DNA of 47,289 bases from Nitrospiraceae bacterium (lineage in GTDB: Bacteria > Nitrospirota > Thermodesulfovibrionia > Thermodesulfovibrionales > UBA6898), in contig CP070737.1 of the NCBI GenBank assembly GCA_020347665.1, forward strand, positions 1,467,223 through 1,514,511, written 5' to 3'. The notes below the pieces were generated by a model. That model saw only the letters and a program-made list of their open reading frames with translations, searched no databases and had not been told where the DNA came from. This document shows, in pieces, positions 7,824-18,158 of the stretch; position 1 is the first letter of the stretch, and every line of letters starts with the position of its first letter. A program made the translations under genes and the position numbers.

Positions 7824-10304
7824 CTACAGTGTTGCGGCTATCTTTTCAATTACGTAATTTTCCAAAATATCACCGACTTTAATGTCGTTAAAATTCTCGA
7901 TCATTATTCCGCATTCATAACCAGACTGAGCTTCCTTAACATCGTCTTTAAAACGTTTTAGAGAGCTGATTTTCCCTTCATAAATTACGATGTTATCTCT
8001 TAGCACACGTATGCCATCGCTTGCCCGGGATATGATACCGTCAAGCACATAGGAACCCGCAATCGTTCCTATTTTTGATACCGAGAAAAGCTGCCTTACC
8101 TCTGCACGTCCGAGGACTTTCTCATTAAGAGTAGGTTCCAGCAATCCTTCCAGGGCTTTCTTGACATCTTCAATAGCTTCATAAATCACGTTGTAGAGTC
8201 TAATATCGACTCCTTCTTTTTCCGCTGTATTTGCCGCCTTTGCCTCCGGACGAACGTTAAAACCGATAATAATCGCGTTCGAAGCTGTCGCAAGCATAAC
8301 ATCAGATTCATTAATGCCGCCAACAGAATAATGTATTACTTTCACTTTTACATCAGGGTGGGTGATATTTTCCAGAGCATCTTTTATAGCCTCAACAGAC
8401 CCCTGAACATCACCTTTAATAATGATATCGAGTTCTCTGATCTGTCCCTCTTTAATTTTTGAATACAGATCATCAAGCGTCATTTTCCGCGCCCGTTCTA
8501 CCTCTAGAGACCTCTGTTTTTGTTGTCTCAATACTGCTATCTGTCGTGCTCTTTTTTCATCTTCTACAACAGCGAATTTTTCGCCCGCAGTAGGCACCTC
8601 TGAAAATCCCAAGACCTCAACCGGCGTTGAAGGCCCGGCATGCTCTATTCGTGTTCCAGATTCATCAATTAATGCCCTCACTTTACCAACATGCATGTCT
8701 GAGAGCAAAGCATCACCTGTGTTAAGAGCACCAGTCTGAACAAGCAGGGTTGCAACCGGACCTCTCCCCTTATCAAGCTTCGCCTCGATTACGGTACCAC
8801 GCGCCTCCCGGTGAGGATTTGCCTTCAGTTCCATGACTTCCGCCTGAAGAAGAATCATTTCGAGCACATTTTCAATTCCGGTCCGTTGCTTTGCAGACAC
8901 TTCAACAAATATATTCTGTCCGCCCCATTCTTCCGGCACAATACCATGCTCAGAAAGTTCTCCCTTTACCTTTGCAACATTTGCATCCGGTTTGTCTATT
9001 TTGTTTATTGCAACCACAATGGGAACATTCGCAGCCCTGGCGTGATTAATCGCTTCCACAGTCTGAGGCATTACACCATCATCAGCAGCAATAACCAGCA
9101 CCACAATATCAGTTACTTTTGCTCCTCGTGCCCTCATCAATGTAAATGCCTCATGGCCGGGGGTATCAAGAAATGTAATATCCTTTCCCTTAAGGTTGAC
9201 CTTATATGCACCTATGTGCTGGGTTATACCTCCCGCCTCTGTCTCCGTAACCTTTGTCTCCCGAATAGCATCAAGCAAAGACGTTTTGCCGTGGTCAACA
9301 TGACCCATAATGGTAACAACGGGGGCACGTGGCAGAAGGTCAGCTGCATCTTCCTTAACATCTTCTGCAAATGTATCTTCTTCAACCGACGCAAGCTCAA
9401 GCTTGACACCAAAGCTATCCGCAACAAGAAGAGCAGCATCTGCATCGACAGGCTGGTTTATCGTAGGCATATAGCCGAGCTCCATAAATTTCTTTATGAC
9501 TTCAGAAAATTTAAGTCCTATGAGTTCAGAAAATTCCTTTACCGTTGTTCCTTCACGAAGTTTAAGGGTCTTTTTTCGGGGTACAGTGGATGTTATAACC
9601 TGCTTCTGTTCCTGTTTGTGAGCAGGCCGGGATTTATCCCCTTTTCTGAATGTCCTCGTGTCGTGCCATCTCTTTGGCTCAATTTTTCTGATGGACTGAA
9701 AAGCCCTCTGCAGACTTGGTTTTGATTTGAACTTTTCAATCTTCTCAGCTTCGATTTCCTTCTTGAATCTGTCAGGGAGCTTGATCTCTTCTTCCTGTTC
9801 AAGAGCAGAGCTGTCCAGAATTTCATCATCCCTGTCTTTATCAGATTCGAGGTCTTCCTGACGAACCGGCTCTGTCACCGCTTCATCATGTCTTTTCCTT
9901 GCCTTCTTCTCAAGCGCTATTCTTTCAGATTCCCGGACATCTGGGACAACTGCCTCTTTCGCTCTTTCAGGTGCTCGTACCGTCGGAACAGTCTTTCTTG
10001 TTTTGCTTATTTTGCTTATGTCTTTCTTATCAGCCGGCTTTGCCTTTTTCGAGGGTTTGGCCGTAGTTTTCTTTTTGAGCGTTTTTTGGGTTTCTTCCTT
10101 TTGGGGTTTTGCCGTCTTTTTCTTTGCCGGCTTTTTTGCCTTCTCTTTCACAGCTGGTGTTTTGAAGGACTTTAAGAGCTTGGCAACAGTGTCCTCGTCT
10201 AAACTGGAAGCATGTGTTTTTCCTTTTATACCAATTCGGGCAAGCTCGGACAGCATTTCTTTGCTCTGTTTATCTAATTTCTTTGCCAGTTCGAATACTC
10301 TCAT
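7824..10304 (-). CDS. infB: Translation initiation factor IF-2
   Basis: GTPase that places initiator tRNA on the 30S subunit. The 826-residue product starts with the IF2_N domain ([20 protein letters not shown]), followed by a long low-complexity linker rich in Lys, Ala and Glu (about 50-240), a second IF2_N-like domain (about 250-305), the G domain with [17 protein letters not shown] and NKIDKP, and beta-barrel and C-terminal fMet-tRNA binding domains. It is the first gene of its cluster: the usual upstream partners nusA and rimP are absent, and a divergent rpmB lies 142 bases away. That intergenic region contains the palindrome CGTGTAACACG (10338-10348), whose role is unknown. Confidence 0.97.
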   Translation of the reverse strand: MRVFELAKKLDKQSKEMLSELARIGIKGKTHASSLDEDTVAKLLKSFKTPAVKEKAKKPAKKKTAKPQKEETQKTLKKKTTAKPSKKAKPADKKDISKISKTRKTVPTVRAPERAKEAVVPDVRESERIALEKKARKRHDEAVTEPVRQEDLESDKDRDDEILDSSALEQEEEIKLPDRFKKEIEAEKIEKFKSKPSLQRAFQSIRKIEPKRWHDTRTFRKGDKSRPAHKQEQKQVITSTVPRKKTLKLREGTTVKEFSELIGLKFSEVIKKFMELGYMPTINQPVDADAALLVADSFGVKLELASVEEDTFAEDVKEDAADLLPRAPVVTIMGHVDHGKTSLLDAIRETKVTETEAGGITQHIGAYKVNLKGKDITFLDTPGHEAFTLMRARGAKVTDIVVLVIAADDGVMPQTVEAINHARAANVPIVVAINKIDKPDANVAKVKGELSEHGIVPEEWGGQNIFVEVSAKQRTGIENVLEMILLQAEVMELKANPHREARGTVIEAKLDKGRGPVATLLVQTGALNTGDALLSDMHVGKVRALIDESGTRIEHAGPSTPVEVLGFSEVPTAGEKFAVVEDEKRARQIAVLRQQKQRSLEVERARKMTLDDLYSKIKEGQIRELDIIIKGDVQGSVEAIKDALENITHPDVKVKVIHYSVGGINESDVMLATASNAIIIGFNVRPEAKAANTAEKEGVDIRLYNVIYEAIEDVKKALEGLLEPTLNEKVLGRAEVRQLFSVSKIGTIAGSYVLDGIISRASDGIRVLRDNIVIYEGKISSLKRFKDDVKEAQSGYECGIMIENFNDIKVGDILENYVIEKIAATL

Positions 10305-10375
10305 TTTTTTTCGTTTTCTTATTTTGTTATACAGATCCGTGTAACACGTAATTCAGTTATTCCCGTTTATAAATC

Positions 10376-10404
10376 TTGTAACTATATTTTTAAAATGTTA
10401 TCAT
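10376..10404 (+). promoter_or_regulatory. Likely promoter of rpmB-dciA
   Basis: TTGTAA (10376-10381), a 17-base spacer, then TATCAT (10399-10404). Transcription would start near 10411, giving a leader of about 35 bases that holds the AGGAGG (10433-10438) of rpmB. Spacing is ideal and both hexamers are close to consensus. Confidence 0.5.
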
Positions 10405-10446
10405 AAAAAACGTTCTTAATGCAATTTCCATCAGGAGGTTAACAAG

Positions 10447-10635
10447 TTGGCAAGCTGTGTTGCATGTGGAAAGAAAAAAATTGTTGGTAATCATGTCAGT
10501 CATGCCAATAACAAATCCAAAAGACGACTGATGCCAAACGTGCAGAAAACCAGGATCCTTACGAAAAAAGGGGTCAGGCGGTCCTACGTCTGCACCAGAT
10601 GCCTGCGTTCCGGAACCATAAAAAAAGTGGTTTAA
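10447..10635 (+). CDS. rpmB: 50S ribosomal protein L28 (zinc-binding form)
   Basis: Large-subunit ribosomal protein. The 62-residue product shows the L28 signature [22 protein letters not shown] and PNVQKTRI. Two cysteine pairs (CVAC near the N-terminus, CTRC near residue 51) mark the zinc-ribbon C+ form. The start is TTG 10447, 8 bases after a perfect AGGAGG; no ATG or GTG precedes it in frame. The TAA stop overlaps the ATG of the next gene by one base. Confidence 0.95.
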   Translation: MASCVACGKKKIVGNHVSHANNKSKRRLMPNVQKTRILTKKGVRRSYVCTRCLRSGTIKKVV

Positions 10636-11075
10636 TGTTAAAAACCGAATCAATCCTGAGACCCATTATTCGAAATCTTGGAATAGAGGAGGGTGTCAGA
10701 CTATCTCGGTTAAAAAAGAATTGGCACAGTATTTTTGATAAGCCTATTTCACTCCATATATTTCCTTCGAAGATTTCTCAGGGCAAACTGATTGTTAATG
10801 TAGATTCACCGTTATGGCTTCAGCAGTTAAGTTATTATAAAAAAGACATTCTAGAAAAGCTGAAAGCGTACGGAATCAAAGACATATATTTCAGAATTGG
10901 CAGAACACACCATTCAAAGAAGACCGTAATACAAAGCAGAGATACCAAAGAGCTGTCATCTGACGATATATTATTTATTGCCGAATTAACCGGTCCCATC
11001 GAAGATGTTACTCTGAAGGATACCATTCAAAGGGCATTAGAAAAATCTCTCAGAACCAGGAAACCGGGTAGATAA
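10635..11075 (+). CDS. DUF721 / DciA-like protein
   Basis: The 146-residue product has the DUF721 (DciA) core: a helical N-terminus (LRPIIRNLGIEEGVRLSRLKKNW), a WHSIFDKPISLHIFPSKI segment and a KH-like stretch with GKLIVNVDSPLWLQQLSYYKKDILEKL. DciA-family proteins load the replicative helicase DnaB in bacteria lacking DnaC, so a replication role is likely by family but is not shown here. The ATG overlaps the rpmB stop (TAATG), so the two are translationally coupled. Longer upstream starts inside rpmB are not needed. Confidence 0.8.
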   Translation: MLKTESILRPIIRNLGIEEGVRLSRLKKNWHSIFDKPISLHIFPSKISQGKLIVNVDSPLWLQQLSYYKKDILEKLKAYGIKDIYFRIGRTHHSKKTVIQSRDTKELSSDDILFIAELTGPIEDVTLKDTIQRALEKSLRTRKPGR

Positions 11076-11094
11076 GCATGGGATGAAAAGTCAA

Positions 11095-11142
11095 GAGCAG
11101 CAAAAATGCGTTGTTCCTGAATTAAAAAGCATTTTCTGCCTC
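11095..11142. terminator. Imperfect hairpin between convergent dciA-like gene and clpX
   Basis: An inverted repeat pairs GAGCAG and AAAATGC with GCATTTT and CTGC-CTC across a loop of about 19 bases, with small bulges. It sits between two converging genes, where a bidirectional terminator is expected. There is no strong T-run on either side, so the call is tentative. Confidence 0.3.
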
Positions 11143-11168
11143 ACGCACACGCCGTAATGCCATACCGA

Positions 11169-12410
11169 CTAAGCAGATTCTGCCTTTTGTTCGTACAGTA
11201 AGATGGGTTTTTCCTTCTTTACAATAGTATCCTCAGTTATCAGGCACTCCTGGACACCTTTCAGTGATGGTATTTCGTACATCACATCAAGCATAATTTC
11301 TTCGAGTATAGCACGAAGACCCCTGGCACCAGACTTGCGTTGAATTGCCTTTTTGGCAATAGCTGACAATGCACTATCAGTAAATTTCAGCCGCACATTA
11401 TCAAATGAAAGGAGTTTCTGAAACTGTTTCGTCAATGCATTCTTGGGTTTTACCAGTATAGAAACAAGAGAAGTCTCGTCAAGCTCGTCGAGCGTCGCAA
11501 CTACCGGCAGTCTCCCAACAAACTCAGGAATCAGACCATACTTTATGAGATCTTGAGGCTCGGCAAGACCGAGTATCTCACCAATTTTTTTATCGCTTTT
11601 ACTCACGATATCAGAACCAAAGCCAACGGTTTTCTTGCCGGTTCTTTGCTCCAGGATATCCTCGAGCCCCACAAACGCACCTCCGCAAATAAAGAGTATG
11701 TCCGTTGTATCAATCTGTATGAAATCCTGCTGCGGATGTTTACGACCGCCCTGAGGAGGAATGTTCGCTACAGCACCTTCAACAATTTTTAACAATGCCT
11801 GTTGAACGCCTTCTCCAGATACATCACGAGTTATTGATGGATTCTCAGATTTCCTGCTTATCTTGTCAATCTCGTCTATGTAAATAATACCTCTTTGTGC
11901 TCTTTCAACGTCATAATCTGCAGCCTGAAGGAGTTTCAATATGATATTTTCTACATCCTCACCAACATATCCGGCTTCTGTAAGGGTCGTTGCATCTGCA
12001 ATCGTAAATGGAACATCAAGTATCCGTGCAAGTGTCTGAGCAAGTAATGTCTTTCCTGTGCCCGTTGGCCCGATCAGCAGTATATTGCTTTTCTGGAGTT
12101 CAACATCGGCCTCAGACGGATGGTAAATCCTCTTATAATGATTATGCACAGCAACTGAAAGTATCATCTTTGCCCTTTCCTGGCCAATCACATAATCATT
12201 AAGAATGCTGTGTATCTCTTTTGGCGTAGGGAGTTTCGGATATGCTTCTCCCGCAGTGTCGACATAAAGTTCGTCAGCTATTATTTCATTGCATAATTCA
12301 ATACATTCATTACATATATAAACGGTTGGACCGGCAATAAGTTTTTTAACCTCCTCCTGCCCTTTGCCGCAGAATGAACACTTCAGAACTTCTTCATCTT
12401 TTCGTGCCAT
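11169..12410 (-). CDS. clpX: ATP-dependent Clp protease ATPase subunit ClpX
   Basis: AAA+ unfoldase that recognises substrates and feeds them into ClpP. The 413-residue product has the N-terminal zinc-binding domain (Cys11, Cys14, Cys33, Cys36), Walker A GPTGTGKT (about 114-121), Walker [11 protein letters not shown] (about 180-187), and the [25 protein letters not shown] segment. It also has [11 protein letters not shown], which corresponds to the IGF loop region that docks on ClpP, and the C-terminal sensor-2 segment [11 protein letters not shown] 12410 follows GGAGG at 8 bases. It is 74 bases downstream of clpP in a tig-clpP-clpX order that is common in bacteria. Confidence 0.98.
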   Translation of the reverse strand: MARKDEEVLKCSFCGKGQEEVKKLIAGPTVYICNECIELCNEIIADELYVDTAGEAYPKLPTPKEIHSILNDYVIGQERAKMILSVAVHNHYKRIYHPSEADVELQKSNILLIGPTGTGKTLLAQTLARILDVPFTIADATTLTEAGYVGEDVENIILKLLQAADYDVERAQRGIIYIDEIDKISRKSENPSITRDVSGEGVQQALLKIVEGAVANIPPQGGRKHPQQDFIQIDTTDILFICGGAFVGLEDILEQRTGKKTVGFGSDIVSKSDKKIGEILGLAEPQDLIKYGLIPEFVGRLPVVATLDELDETSLVSILVKPKNALTKQFQKLLSFDNVRLKFTDSALSAIAKKAIQRKSGARGLRAILEEIMLDVMYEIPSLKGVQECLITEDTIVKKEKPILLYEQKAESA

Positions 12411-12484
12411 TTACTGCCTCCAGAAATAATAGCGTAATGTATTCCTTACATAATGAGGTGCCATCAAAGCTGAGCAGACGATGA

Positions 12485-13096
12485 TTACGCATTTCTTTTT
12501 ACATTCTCATTTTTCTTTGCGGTATCTATAACATTATCCACGATACCATATTCCTTAGCCTCGCCTCCTGACATAAAGAAGTCTCTGTCAGTATCAGCCT
12601 GTATCTTCTCGAGCGACTGTCCGGTATGCAATGCAAATATCCTGTTTAGGGTATCTTTCATCCTCAAAATTTCTTTTGCGTGAATTTCAATATCCGTTGC
12701 CTGGCCCTGAAACCCTCCCATAGGCTGATGTAACATTATCCGGGCATGGGGAAGTGCAAAGCGCTTACCGAGCGTTCCGGCCGTCAAGAGCAGTGCGCCC
12801 ATACTCGCTGCCTGTCCGATGCAGTATGTGCAGATATCCGGTTTTACATACTGCATGGTATCATAAATCGCGAGGCCCGATGATACGAGCCCTCCGGGAG
12901 AATTAATATAGAGATGCATATCTTTATCCGGATCTTCGGTCTGGAGGAACAGAATCTGTGCTATCACAGTATTGGCAACAATGTCGTCAATGGGACTTCC
13001 CAGAAAAATTATTCTATCCTTCAACAGTCTTGAATAGATATCATAAGCCCGCTCTGATCTGCCGGTTTGTTCGATAACAATAGGTATAACACTCAT
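12485..13096 (-). CDS. clpP: ATP-dependent Clp protease proteolytic subunit ClpP
   Basis: Serine protease that forms the degradation chamber for ClpX-delivered substrates. From [10 protein letters not shown] the product has 203 residues with the catalytic triad Ser98 ([10 protein letters not shown]), His123 (MLHQPMGG) and Asp172 (TDRD), all in the standard spacing. ATG 13096 is chosen because AGGAG lies 6 bases upstream and the protein aligns in length with the family. The frame can be read 19 codons further upstream into tig, but without a ribosome binding site. Only one base separates it from the tig stop. Confidence 0.98.
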   Translation of the reverse strand: MSVIPIVIEQTGRSERAYDIYSRLLKDRIIFLGSPIDDIVANTVIAQILFLQTEDPDKDMHLYINSPGGLVSSGLAIYDTMQYVKPDICTYCIGQAASMGALLLTAGTLGKRFALPHARIMLHQPMGGFQGQATDIEIHAKEILRMKDTLNRIFALHTGQSLEKIQADTDRDFFMSGGEAKEYGIVDNVIDTAKKNENVKRNA

Positions 13097-13097
13097 G

Positions 13098-14414
13098 CTA
13101 TTCTCCTTTGATAGTCTCGGCCTTTGACAATAACAGGTCGAGAACTTTTTCATCTTTAATATTATTTTTCAGATTATCGAGAGAACCATCCTTTGTGACG
13201 AAAAGGTTTATAATCGTTTCAGGTGTCGATTGAAATTGCTGAGCAAGCAGTAATATTCTCGATTTCAATTCTTCTTCGGAAACAGAAACATGCTCTTTTT
13301 CGGCAATCATATCCAAAAGAATCATGCTTTTTACATTCTGGACTGCTGTTGGTTTCAGTTTTTCCATCAATTCTGTATCAGAGGCTTCTTTCGATGAAAC
13401 ATCTTCGTCCTTATTCTCGAATGCTCCTTTCGCCTGCTCGATGGATGCCTTCTCATTAATCATCAGCGTTTGCAGCTCTTTTTCAAGGAGTGATTCGGGA
13501 ATATCAAAGTCGTGAGAATCAACAATCGTGGCAAGCAGTTTAGATTTCTGCTGTTTTGCAGCATTTGCATTTTTTGCATTAAGAATTCCTTCCCTGATTT
13601 TTTCTTTCAGCGAAATCAGGGTGTCCTGACCTAATTCCTTCGCAAAATCATCATCAATTTCAGGAAGAATTTTTTCCTTAATCTCTTTGATCGTAATTCT
13701 GATGCGGTTCCCCTTATCCTCTTCCTGAATAAGCTCGCCCGTTTGCCCCGAAGCATCAAATGCCGGGATATTTATTTCTATAACATCACCTTTCTGTTTT
13801 CCGATAAGCTCATCAAGTATTCCCTTCGGTACCAGATTATTCCCAAGGTTCATGAGCTGATCAGTCCCAGACGAAAGTTCCTTGTTTTCGGCGGGATCCA
13901 GTTTTGTGTAATCAATGATAATAAGGTCATCTTCTTGCACCGGCCGATCAACAACACTGACAACAGCCCGATCATCCCTCAGCCTTTTCAGCGTTTCATC
14001 AACCTCATGATCATCAACCTGAACAGGAATCTCCTCCACTTTTAACTCCGTATAGGTAAGGTCGCTAATTTTCGGTCTGACTTCAACCGTTAAAGAAAAT
14101 GACAGGGGCTGATCCTTTTTGATTTCTAACGTATCTTCAAGGGTGGGCATTGTCACCGGAACTAAGTCGGCATCTTTCAATGCTTTTGAGTAGTATTGAG
14201 GAACAAGCCTGTCAATAATATCAGCCCTGATATTGTCGCCAAACTTCTTTTCAATCAGATTATTCGGGATTTTCCCTGGTCTGAAACCGGGTATTTTCGC
14301 CTTCATCTTTACGTTATTCAGAGAGCTGTTATATTCCTCTCGAATAACAGCGGACGGTATCTCAATCTTCAGACGTTTTTTAGTAGTACTGATATCCTCA
14401 ACAGTAGTTTCCAA
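13098..14414 (-). CDS. tig: Trigger factor (ribosome-associated chaperone and prolyl isomerase)
   Basis: Chaperone that binds nascent chains at the ribosome exit. The product (438 residues) shows the ribosome-binding loop PGFRPGKIP in the N-terminal domain (about 45-53), a central FKBP-type domain ([10 protein letters not shown] through about residue 250), and the helical C-terminal domain. The start is TTG 14414, preceded by GGAGG at 5 bases, giving the usual ETTVEDIS N-terminus. The TTG at 14429 overlaps no ribosome binding site. First gene of tig-clpP-clpX and divergent from polA, with only 72 bases between the starts. Confidence 0.95.
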   Translation of the reverse strand: METTVEDISTTKKRLKIEIPSAVIREEYNSSLNNVKMKAKIPGFRPGKIPNNLIEKKFGDNIRADIIDRLVPQYYSKALKDADLVPVTMPTLEDTLEIKKDQPLSFSLTVEVRPKISDLTYTELKVEEIPVQVDDHEVDETLKRLRDDRAVVSVVDRPVQEDDLIIIDYTKLDPAENKELSSGTDQLMNLGNNLVPKGILDELIGKQKGDVIEINIPAFDASGQTGELIQEEDKGNRIRITIKEIKEKILPEIDDDFAKELGQDTLISLKEKIREGILNAKNANAAKQQKSKLLATIVDSHDFDIPESLLEKELQTLMINEKASIEQAKGAFENKDEDVSSKEASDTELMEKLKPTAVQNVKSMILLDMIAEKEHVSVSEEELKSRILLLAQQFQSTPETIINLFVTKDGSLDNLKNNIKDEKVLDLLLSKAETIKGE

Positions 14415-14451
14415 TGATGCCTCCGTCAATTTTATTTAATGTAAAATAATA

Positions 14452-14479
14452 TTGTAACTTTAGTCAATTTTAGTATAAT
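14452..14479 (+). promoter_or_regulatory. Promoter of polA, apparently leaderless
   Basis: TTGTAA (14452-14457), a 16-base spacer, then a perfect TATAAT (14474-14479). The ATG of polA follows after 7 bases, so the predicted transcript starts at or next to the start codon, and there is no Shine-Dalgarno sequence. The geometry matches that seen at pilM. Confidence 0.6.
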
Positions 14480-14486
14480 CTCTCTT

Positions 14487-17156
14487 ATGCACGTCTATCT
14501 GATCGATGGGAACTCTTATGTCTACCGAGCTTTTTTCGCCATTAAAGGATTAACAAACTCAAAAGGTTTTCCCACGAATGCAATTTACGGGTTTACTAAT
14601 ATGTTGCTGCGGATTATGAGGGAAAAGAAGCCTGATGGGCTCGCAGTATTCTTTGACTCAGCCGAACCAACTGAACGGCACAGAATGTTCGAAGCATACA
14701 AAGCAAACAGACCGGAGACGCCCTCTGAACTGACACAGCAGTTTCCCGCCATAAGAACCATAATCAAAGCTCTCAATATTAGCATAGTTGAACGGTCAGG
14801 GTATGAAGCTGATGACCTGATCGGAACCGTTGCGAAAAAAACTGCAAAAAAAGGAGGGAAGGTATTCATTGTTACCGCCGATAAAGACATGCTGCAACTT
14901 GTCGATAAAGACATTAAGATATACGATCCAATAAAAAATAAAATTCTTGATACTGCGTATGTGAAAGAAAAATTTGGCTTAGGCCCGGAAAGGGTAACCG
15001 AGTTCATGGCGCTCACGGGAGATGCAACAGACAACATACCTGGCATAAAGGGAGTCGGTGAAAAAACAGCCAAAGAGCTGCTTACCGCTGTTACCAGTAT
15101 TGATGAGCTCCTTAAATATCCTGATCGGATAAAAAAAGCACGGCTTCGATCATTGATTGTTGAAAATGTCGATATTGTCCGCTTGAGCAAGAGCCTGGCC
15201 ACGATTGATACAGCAGTGCCGTTAGACCCGGATCTGGAAGTCTTTCGATTGCGTGAACCGGACTGGCGTGAACTTCTGACTCTATTCAAAGAATATGAAT
15301 TCACCAGTCTCATGAAAATCATACCGGCATCGGGAATTACCGTAAGAGAATGTGAAACAGTTAATTCCAGAGACCAACTGATTCATATTATTGAATCAAT
15401 CAAACAGGAGATTTCTTTTGATATTGAGGCAACAGGGAAAAATGCCTTAACTGATAGCATTGTCGGCATTGCCCTCTGCAATAAGAAAGAAAAGGCCTAC
15501 TATATCCCGGTCGCACATACACCCGATCATACATTTTCGGATGAACAACTAAAGAAAAAAACCGTTCTCAGCCTGCTCTATCCCCTTATGCAGAATACTT
15601 CTATTGACAAAATTGGGCACAACCTCAAGTATGATGTGATGATGCTCGATCAGGTGCGATCTGAATCGTTTCCGAAGGGCATACAGGTACAAGGCAGGCT
15701 TTTTGATACTATGATAGCGTCGTATCTCCTCAATCCCAACAAACCCAATCATGGACTTGATGAGGTATCCTTTGAATATCTCTCAAAGAGAAAAAAATCA
15801 TTTCGAGAAGTCCTGAAGAAAGGACGATCATTTGCGGATGTTCCTGTAAAAGATGCAACAGAATATGCAGCCGGTGATGCTGCCCTGAGTTACGAACTAA
15901 AACAGATTCTCTTCAGTAAAATCGAAGAGCAGAACATGGAGCAGATCTATTTCGATATTGAGATGCCACTTATTCATGTACTTATTGACATGGAGAAGTC
16001 CGGGATGAAGATAGATATTGAACGTTTAGACAATATTTCAAAAGACCTGGCGACTGAAATAGATAGCATACAGAAACGGATATTTTTTCTTGCCGGAGAG
16101 GAATTCAACATTAATTCGCCGAAACAGCTCAGCACAATTTTGTTTCAAAGACTGGGAATGAAGCCGCTAAAAAAAACCAAAACCGGGTACTCAACGAATA
16201 TGGATGTTCTGGAAGAACTGGCCGCCATGCATGAACTTCCGAAAGAAGTGCTGACATTCCGCAGTCTTTCTAAACTAAAAACAACATATGTCGATGTATT
16301 TCCTGCTCTCGTTAACCGGCATACCGGCAGGATACATACATCTTTCAACCAGACAGTAACTGCCACTGGCAGGTTGAGCAGTAGCGAGCCAAACCTTCAG
16401 AATATCCCAATACGTGGAGAGTGGGGAAAACGCATCAGGGAATCATTCATTGCAGAACAGGGAAATATTCTTTTATCCGCAGATTATTCTCAGATCGAAT
16501 TGAGAATATTGGCTCATCTCAGCTGCGATACAGGTCTTATTGCGGCGTTCAGTGAAGATCTCGATGTTCATACAAGGACTGCTTCAGAATTATACGGCAT
16601 CACAATAGAAGATGTAACACCTGAAATGAGACGAATAGCAAAAACGGTCAATTTTGGCGTCATATACGGCATTTCTCCTTTCGGACTTTCAGAAACATTA
16701 AACATCGATAGAAAAGAGGCTGAAAAATATATAAAGGGATATTTTGAACGGCATCCCGGGGTACAGGAATACATAAACAATGTCCTTAGAGATGCCGAAG
16801 GACAGGGTTATGTAACGACGCTTTCAGGAAGACGGAGACCGCTTCCTGAGTTCAGGAATCGGAACAAGAATGTTCGACAGCAGAACGAACGACTCGCAAT
16901 AAATTCTCCGATACAGGGAACGGCAGCAGATATCATAAAAATTGCCATGATACGTATTCAAAAGAGGTTGGCACGTAAAAATTCAGGTGCCAAAATGATC
17001 CTTCAGGTACATGATGAGTTACTGTTTGAATTGCCTGAACCGGAATTGGATACACTGACTACCCTTGTACGGGAAGAAATGGAAGGGGCCCTGGCATTGT
17101 CTGTCCCCTTGAAAGTCGATATTGGGCACGGTAAAAACTGGGCTGATGCCCACTAA
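14487..17156 (+). CDS. polA: DNA polymerase I
   Basis: Replication and repair polymerase that removes RNA primers and fills gaps. The 889-residue product has an N-terminal 5'-3' exonuclease (DGNSYVYRAFFAI, EADDLIGT, VTADKDMLQLV, GVGEKTA). The 3'-5' proofreading domain appears intact: DIEATG, HNLKYD and YAAGDA keep the metal-binding acidic residues. The C-terminal polymerase domain has motif A SADYSQIELR, motif B RRIAKTVNFGVIYG and motif C QVHDELLFE. ATG 14487 has no ribosome binding site and lies 7 bases after a TATAAT, suggesting leaderless expression. Confidence 0.98.
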   Translation: MHVYLIDGNSYVYRAFFAIKGLTNSKGFPTNAIYGFTNMLLRIMREKKPDGLAVFFDSAEPTERHRMFEAYKANRPETPSELTQQFPAIRTIIKALNISIVERSGYEADDLIGTVAKKTAKKGGKVFIVTADKDMLQLVDKDIKIYDPIKNKILDTAYVKEKFGLGPERVTEFMALTGDATDNIPGIKGVGEKTAKELLTAVTSIDELLKYPDRIKKARLRSLIVENVDIVRLSKSLATIDTAVPLDPDLEVFRLREPDWRELLTLFKEYEFTSLMKIIPASGITVRECETVNSRDQLIHIIESIKQEISFDIEATGKNALTDSIVGIALCNKKEKAYYIPVAHTPDHTFSDEQLKKKTVLSLLYPLMQNTSIDKIGHNLKYDVMMLDQVRSESFPKGIQVQGRLFDTMIASYLLNPNKPNHGLDEVSFEYLSKRKKSFREVLKKGRSFADVPVKDATEYAAGDAALSYELKQILFSKIEEQNMEQIYFDIEMPLIHVLIDMEKSGMKIDIERLDNISKDLATEIDSIQKRIFFLAGEEFNINSPKQLSTILFQRLGMKPLKKTKTGYSTNMDVLEELAAMHELPKEVLTFRSLSKLKTTYVDVFPALVNRHTGRIHTSFNQTVTATGRLSSSEPNLQNIPIRGEWGKRIRESFIAEQGNILLSADYSQIELRILAHLSCDTGLIAAFSEDLDVHTRTASELYGITIEDVTPEMRRIAKTVNFGVIYGISPFGLSETLNIDRKEAEKYIKGYFERHPGVQEYINNVLRDAEGQGYVTTLSGRRRPLPEFRNRNKNVRQQNERLAINSPIQGTAADIIKIAMIRIQKRLARKNSGAKMILQVHDELLFELPEPELDTLTTLVREEMEGALALSVPLKVDIGHGKNWADAH

Positions 17157-17213
17157 AATAATTATATATACTTTACGATAATTTTGATAGAATAGTGTAT
17201 CAAGGGGGAAGGT

Positions 17214-18158
17214 ATGAGCACAAATAAATCAGTATCAAGAAAAGCGGTGAAAACCGGACGATCACGGGGAAAAACAGAGGTCAAGTCCAAGAAAAAGACG
17301 AAGGCTAAGGTCAAGGCTAAGACGAAGGTTAAGGTCAAGGCTAAGGTTAAAGCCAAGACAACAACCAAGGCAAAGACAAGGGTTAAGACTAAGGTTAAGG
17401 CCAAGACAACAGCCAAGGTTAATGTTAAGACAACAACCAAGGCAAAGACCAAGGTCAAAGCTAAAACAACAGCCAAGACCAAAACTCCGACAAAAGCCAA
17501 GACAACGACCAAGGCAAAGACAAGGGTTAAGACTAAGGTTAAGGCCAAGACAACAGCCAGGGCAAAAACCGAGACTCCCACGAAACCAACGGCTCAAACA
17601 GCAATCAGGAAAAAGAAAACCAAGGAGCGGTCAATAAGGAGTGCCGGAAAGGGAATAATCAAGAAGATTCCCGACAAAGAAGAGATTATCAGGAAAGAAG
17701 AGCCTCTCAAGATTTTTCTCCCGGGAGAAACAAGGGAAGAAATATCGTATGAAACGCCGACGTTCACGCTCCCGGAGGAATATGGAGATAATGAAGTCCT
17801 ACTCATGCCCGTAGATCCTCATACCATATTTGTAACCTGGGAAATAAAAAAAGAGTCGGTTGAAGATGAAACAGGCAAAATAACGCTGAGGATATATGAT
17901 GTTACAGACTTGGATTTTGATGGAAGCTCGTGTCATCATTATACCGATGTGGTTTTAAATAAAAGAATAGGCAGTGAATTCTTTGCGGTCACGATGCATG
18001 GGAGAGATGTGTTAGTAGAAGTCGGGATTCTTGGTTCGGACAATACGTTTGTTTCTGTGGTGAGATCAAACAGGATTTCTGTCCCTTTTCTTCTTACATC
18101 GGATGAACTCGGTATTGCAGAAAAGCTGTCTGAAACAGGCATTCCCTTTGGTTATTAA
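17214..18158 (+). CDS. DUF4912 protein with long lysine-rich repeat tail
   Basis: The 314-residue product has two parts. Residues 1 to about 145 are almost entirely Lys, Thr, Ala and Val in KAK, KVKAKTT and TKAKT repeats, resembling histone H1-like or AlgP-like basic tails that bind DNA or other polyanions. Residues about 180-310 match the DUF4912 pattern: LPEEYGDNEVLLMPVDPHTIFVTWEI, then LRIYDVTDL and FFAVTMHGRDVLVEVG. The molecular function of DUF4912 is unknown to me; a DNA- or envelope-polyanion-binding role for the tail is inference. AGGGGGAAGG precedes ATG 17214. The next gene, a TPR lipoprotein, overlaps its end. Confidence 0.8.
   Translation: MSTNKSVSRKAVKTGRSRGKTEVKSKKKTKAKVKAKTKVKVKAKVKAKTTTKAKTRVKTKVKAKTTAKVNVKTTTKAKTKVKAKTTAKTKTPTKAKTTTKAKTRVKTKVKAKTTARAKTETPTKPTAQTAIRKKKTKERSIRSAGKGIIKKIPDKEEIIRKEEPLKIFLPGETREEISYETPTFTLPEEYGDNEVLLMPVDPHTIFVTWEIKKESVEDETGKITLRIYDVTDLDFDGSSCHHYTDVVLNKRIGSEFFAVTMHGRDVLVEVGILGSDNTFVSVVRSNRISVPFLLTSDELGIAEKLSETGIPFGY
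17290..17580 (+). repeat. Imperfect tandem and direct repeats encoding the lysine-rich tail
   Basis: The DNA is built from short units such as AAGGTTAAG, GCCAAGACAACA and ACCAAGGCAAAGAC. A stretch of about 52 bases starting at 17364 is repeated essentially identically at 17508, an offset of 144 bases (48 codons), which points to recent duplication within the tail. The unit length is a multiple of three, so copy-number changes keep the frame. On the complementary strand the same bases give long Val/Leu frames that are composition artefacts. Confidence 0.8.

Noticed and set aside
8811-9725. A 304-codon plus-strand frame opposite infB
   Set aside because: It lies entirely within the well-conserved infB gene and has Cys/His/Asn-rich composition typical of an antisense frame.
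17285-17580. CRISPR array
   Set aside because: The repeats are short, imperfect, in frame and encode a lysine-rich tail; there are no unique spacers of constant length and no cas genes.
17162-17597. Val/Leu-rich minus-strand frames that look like membrane proteins
   Set aside because: They are the complement of the lysine-rich repeats of the DUF4912 gene; composition alone explains them, and they lack starts with ribosome binding sites.
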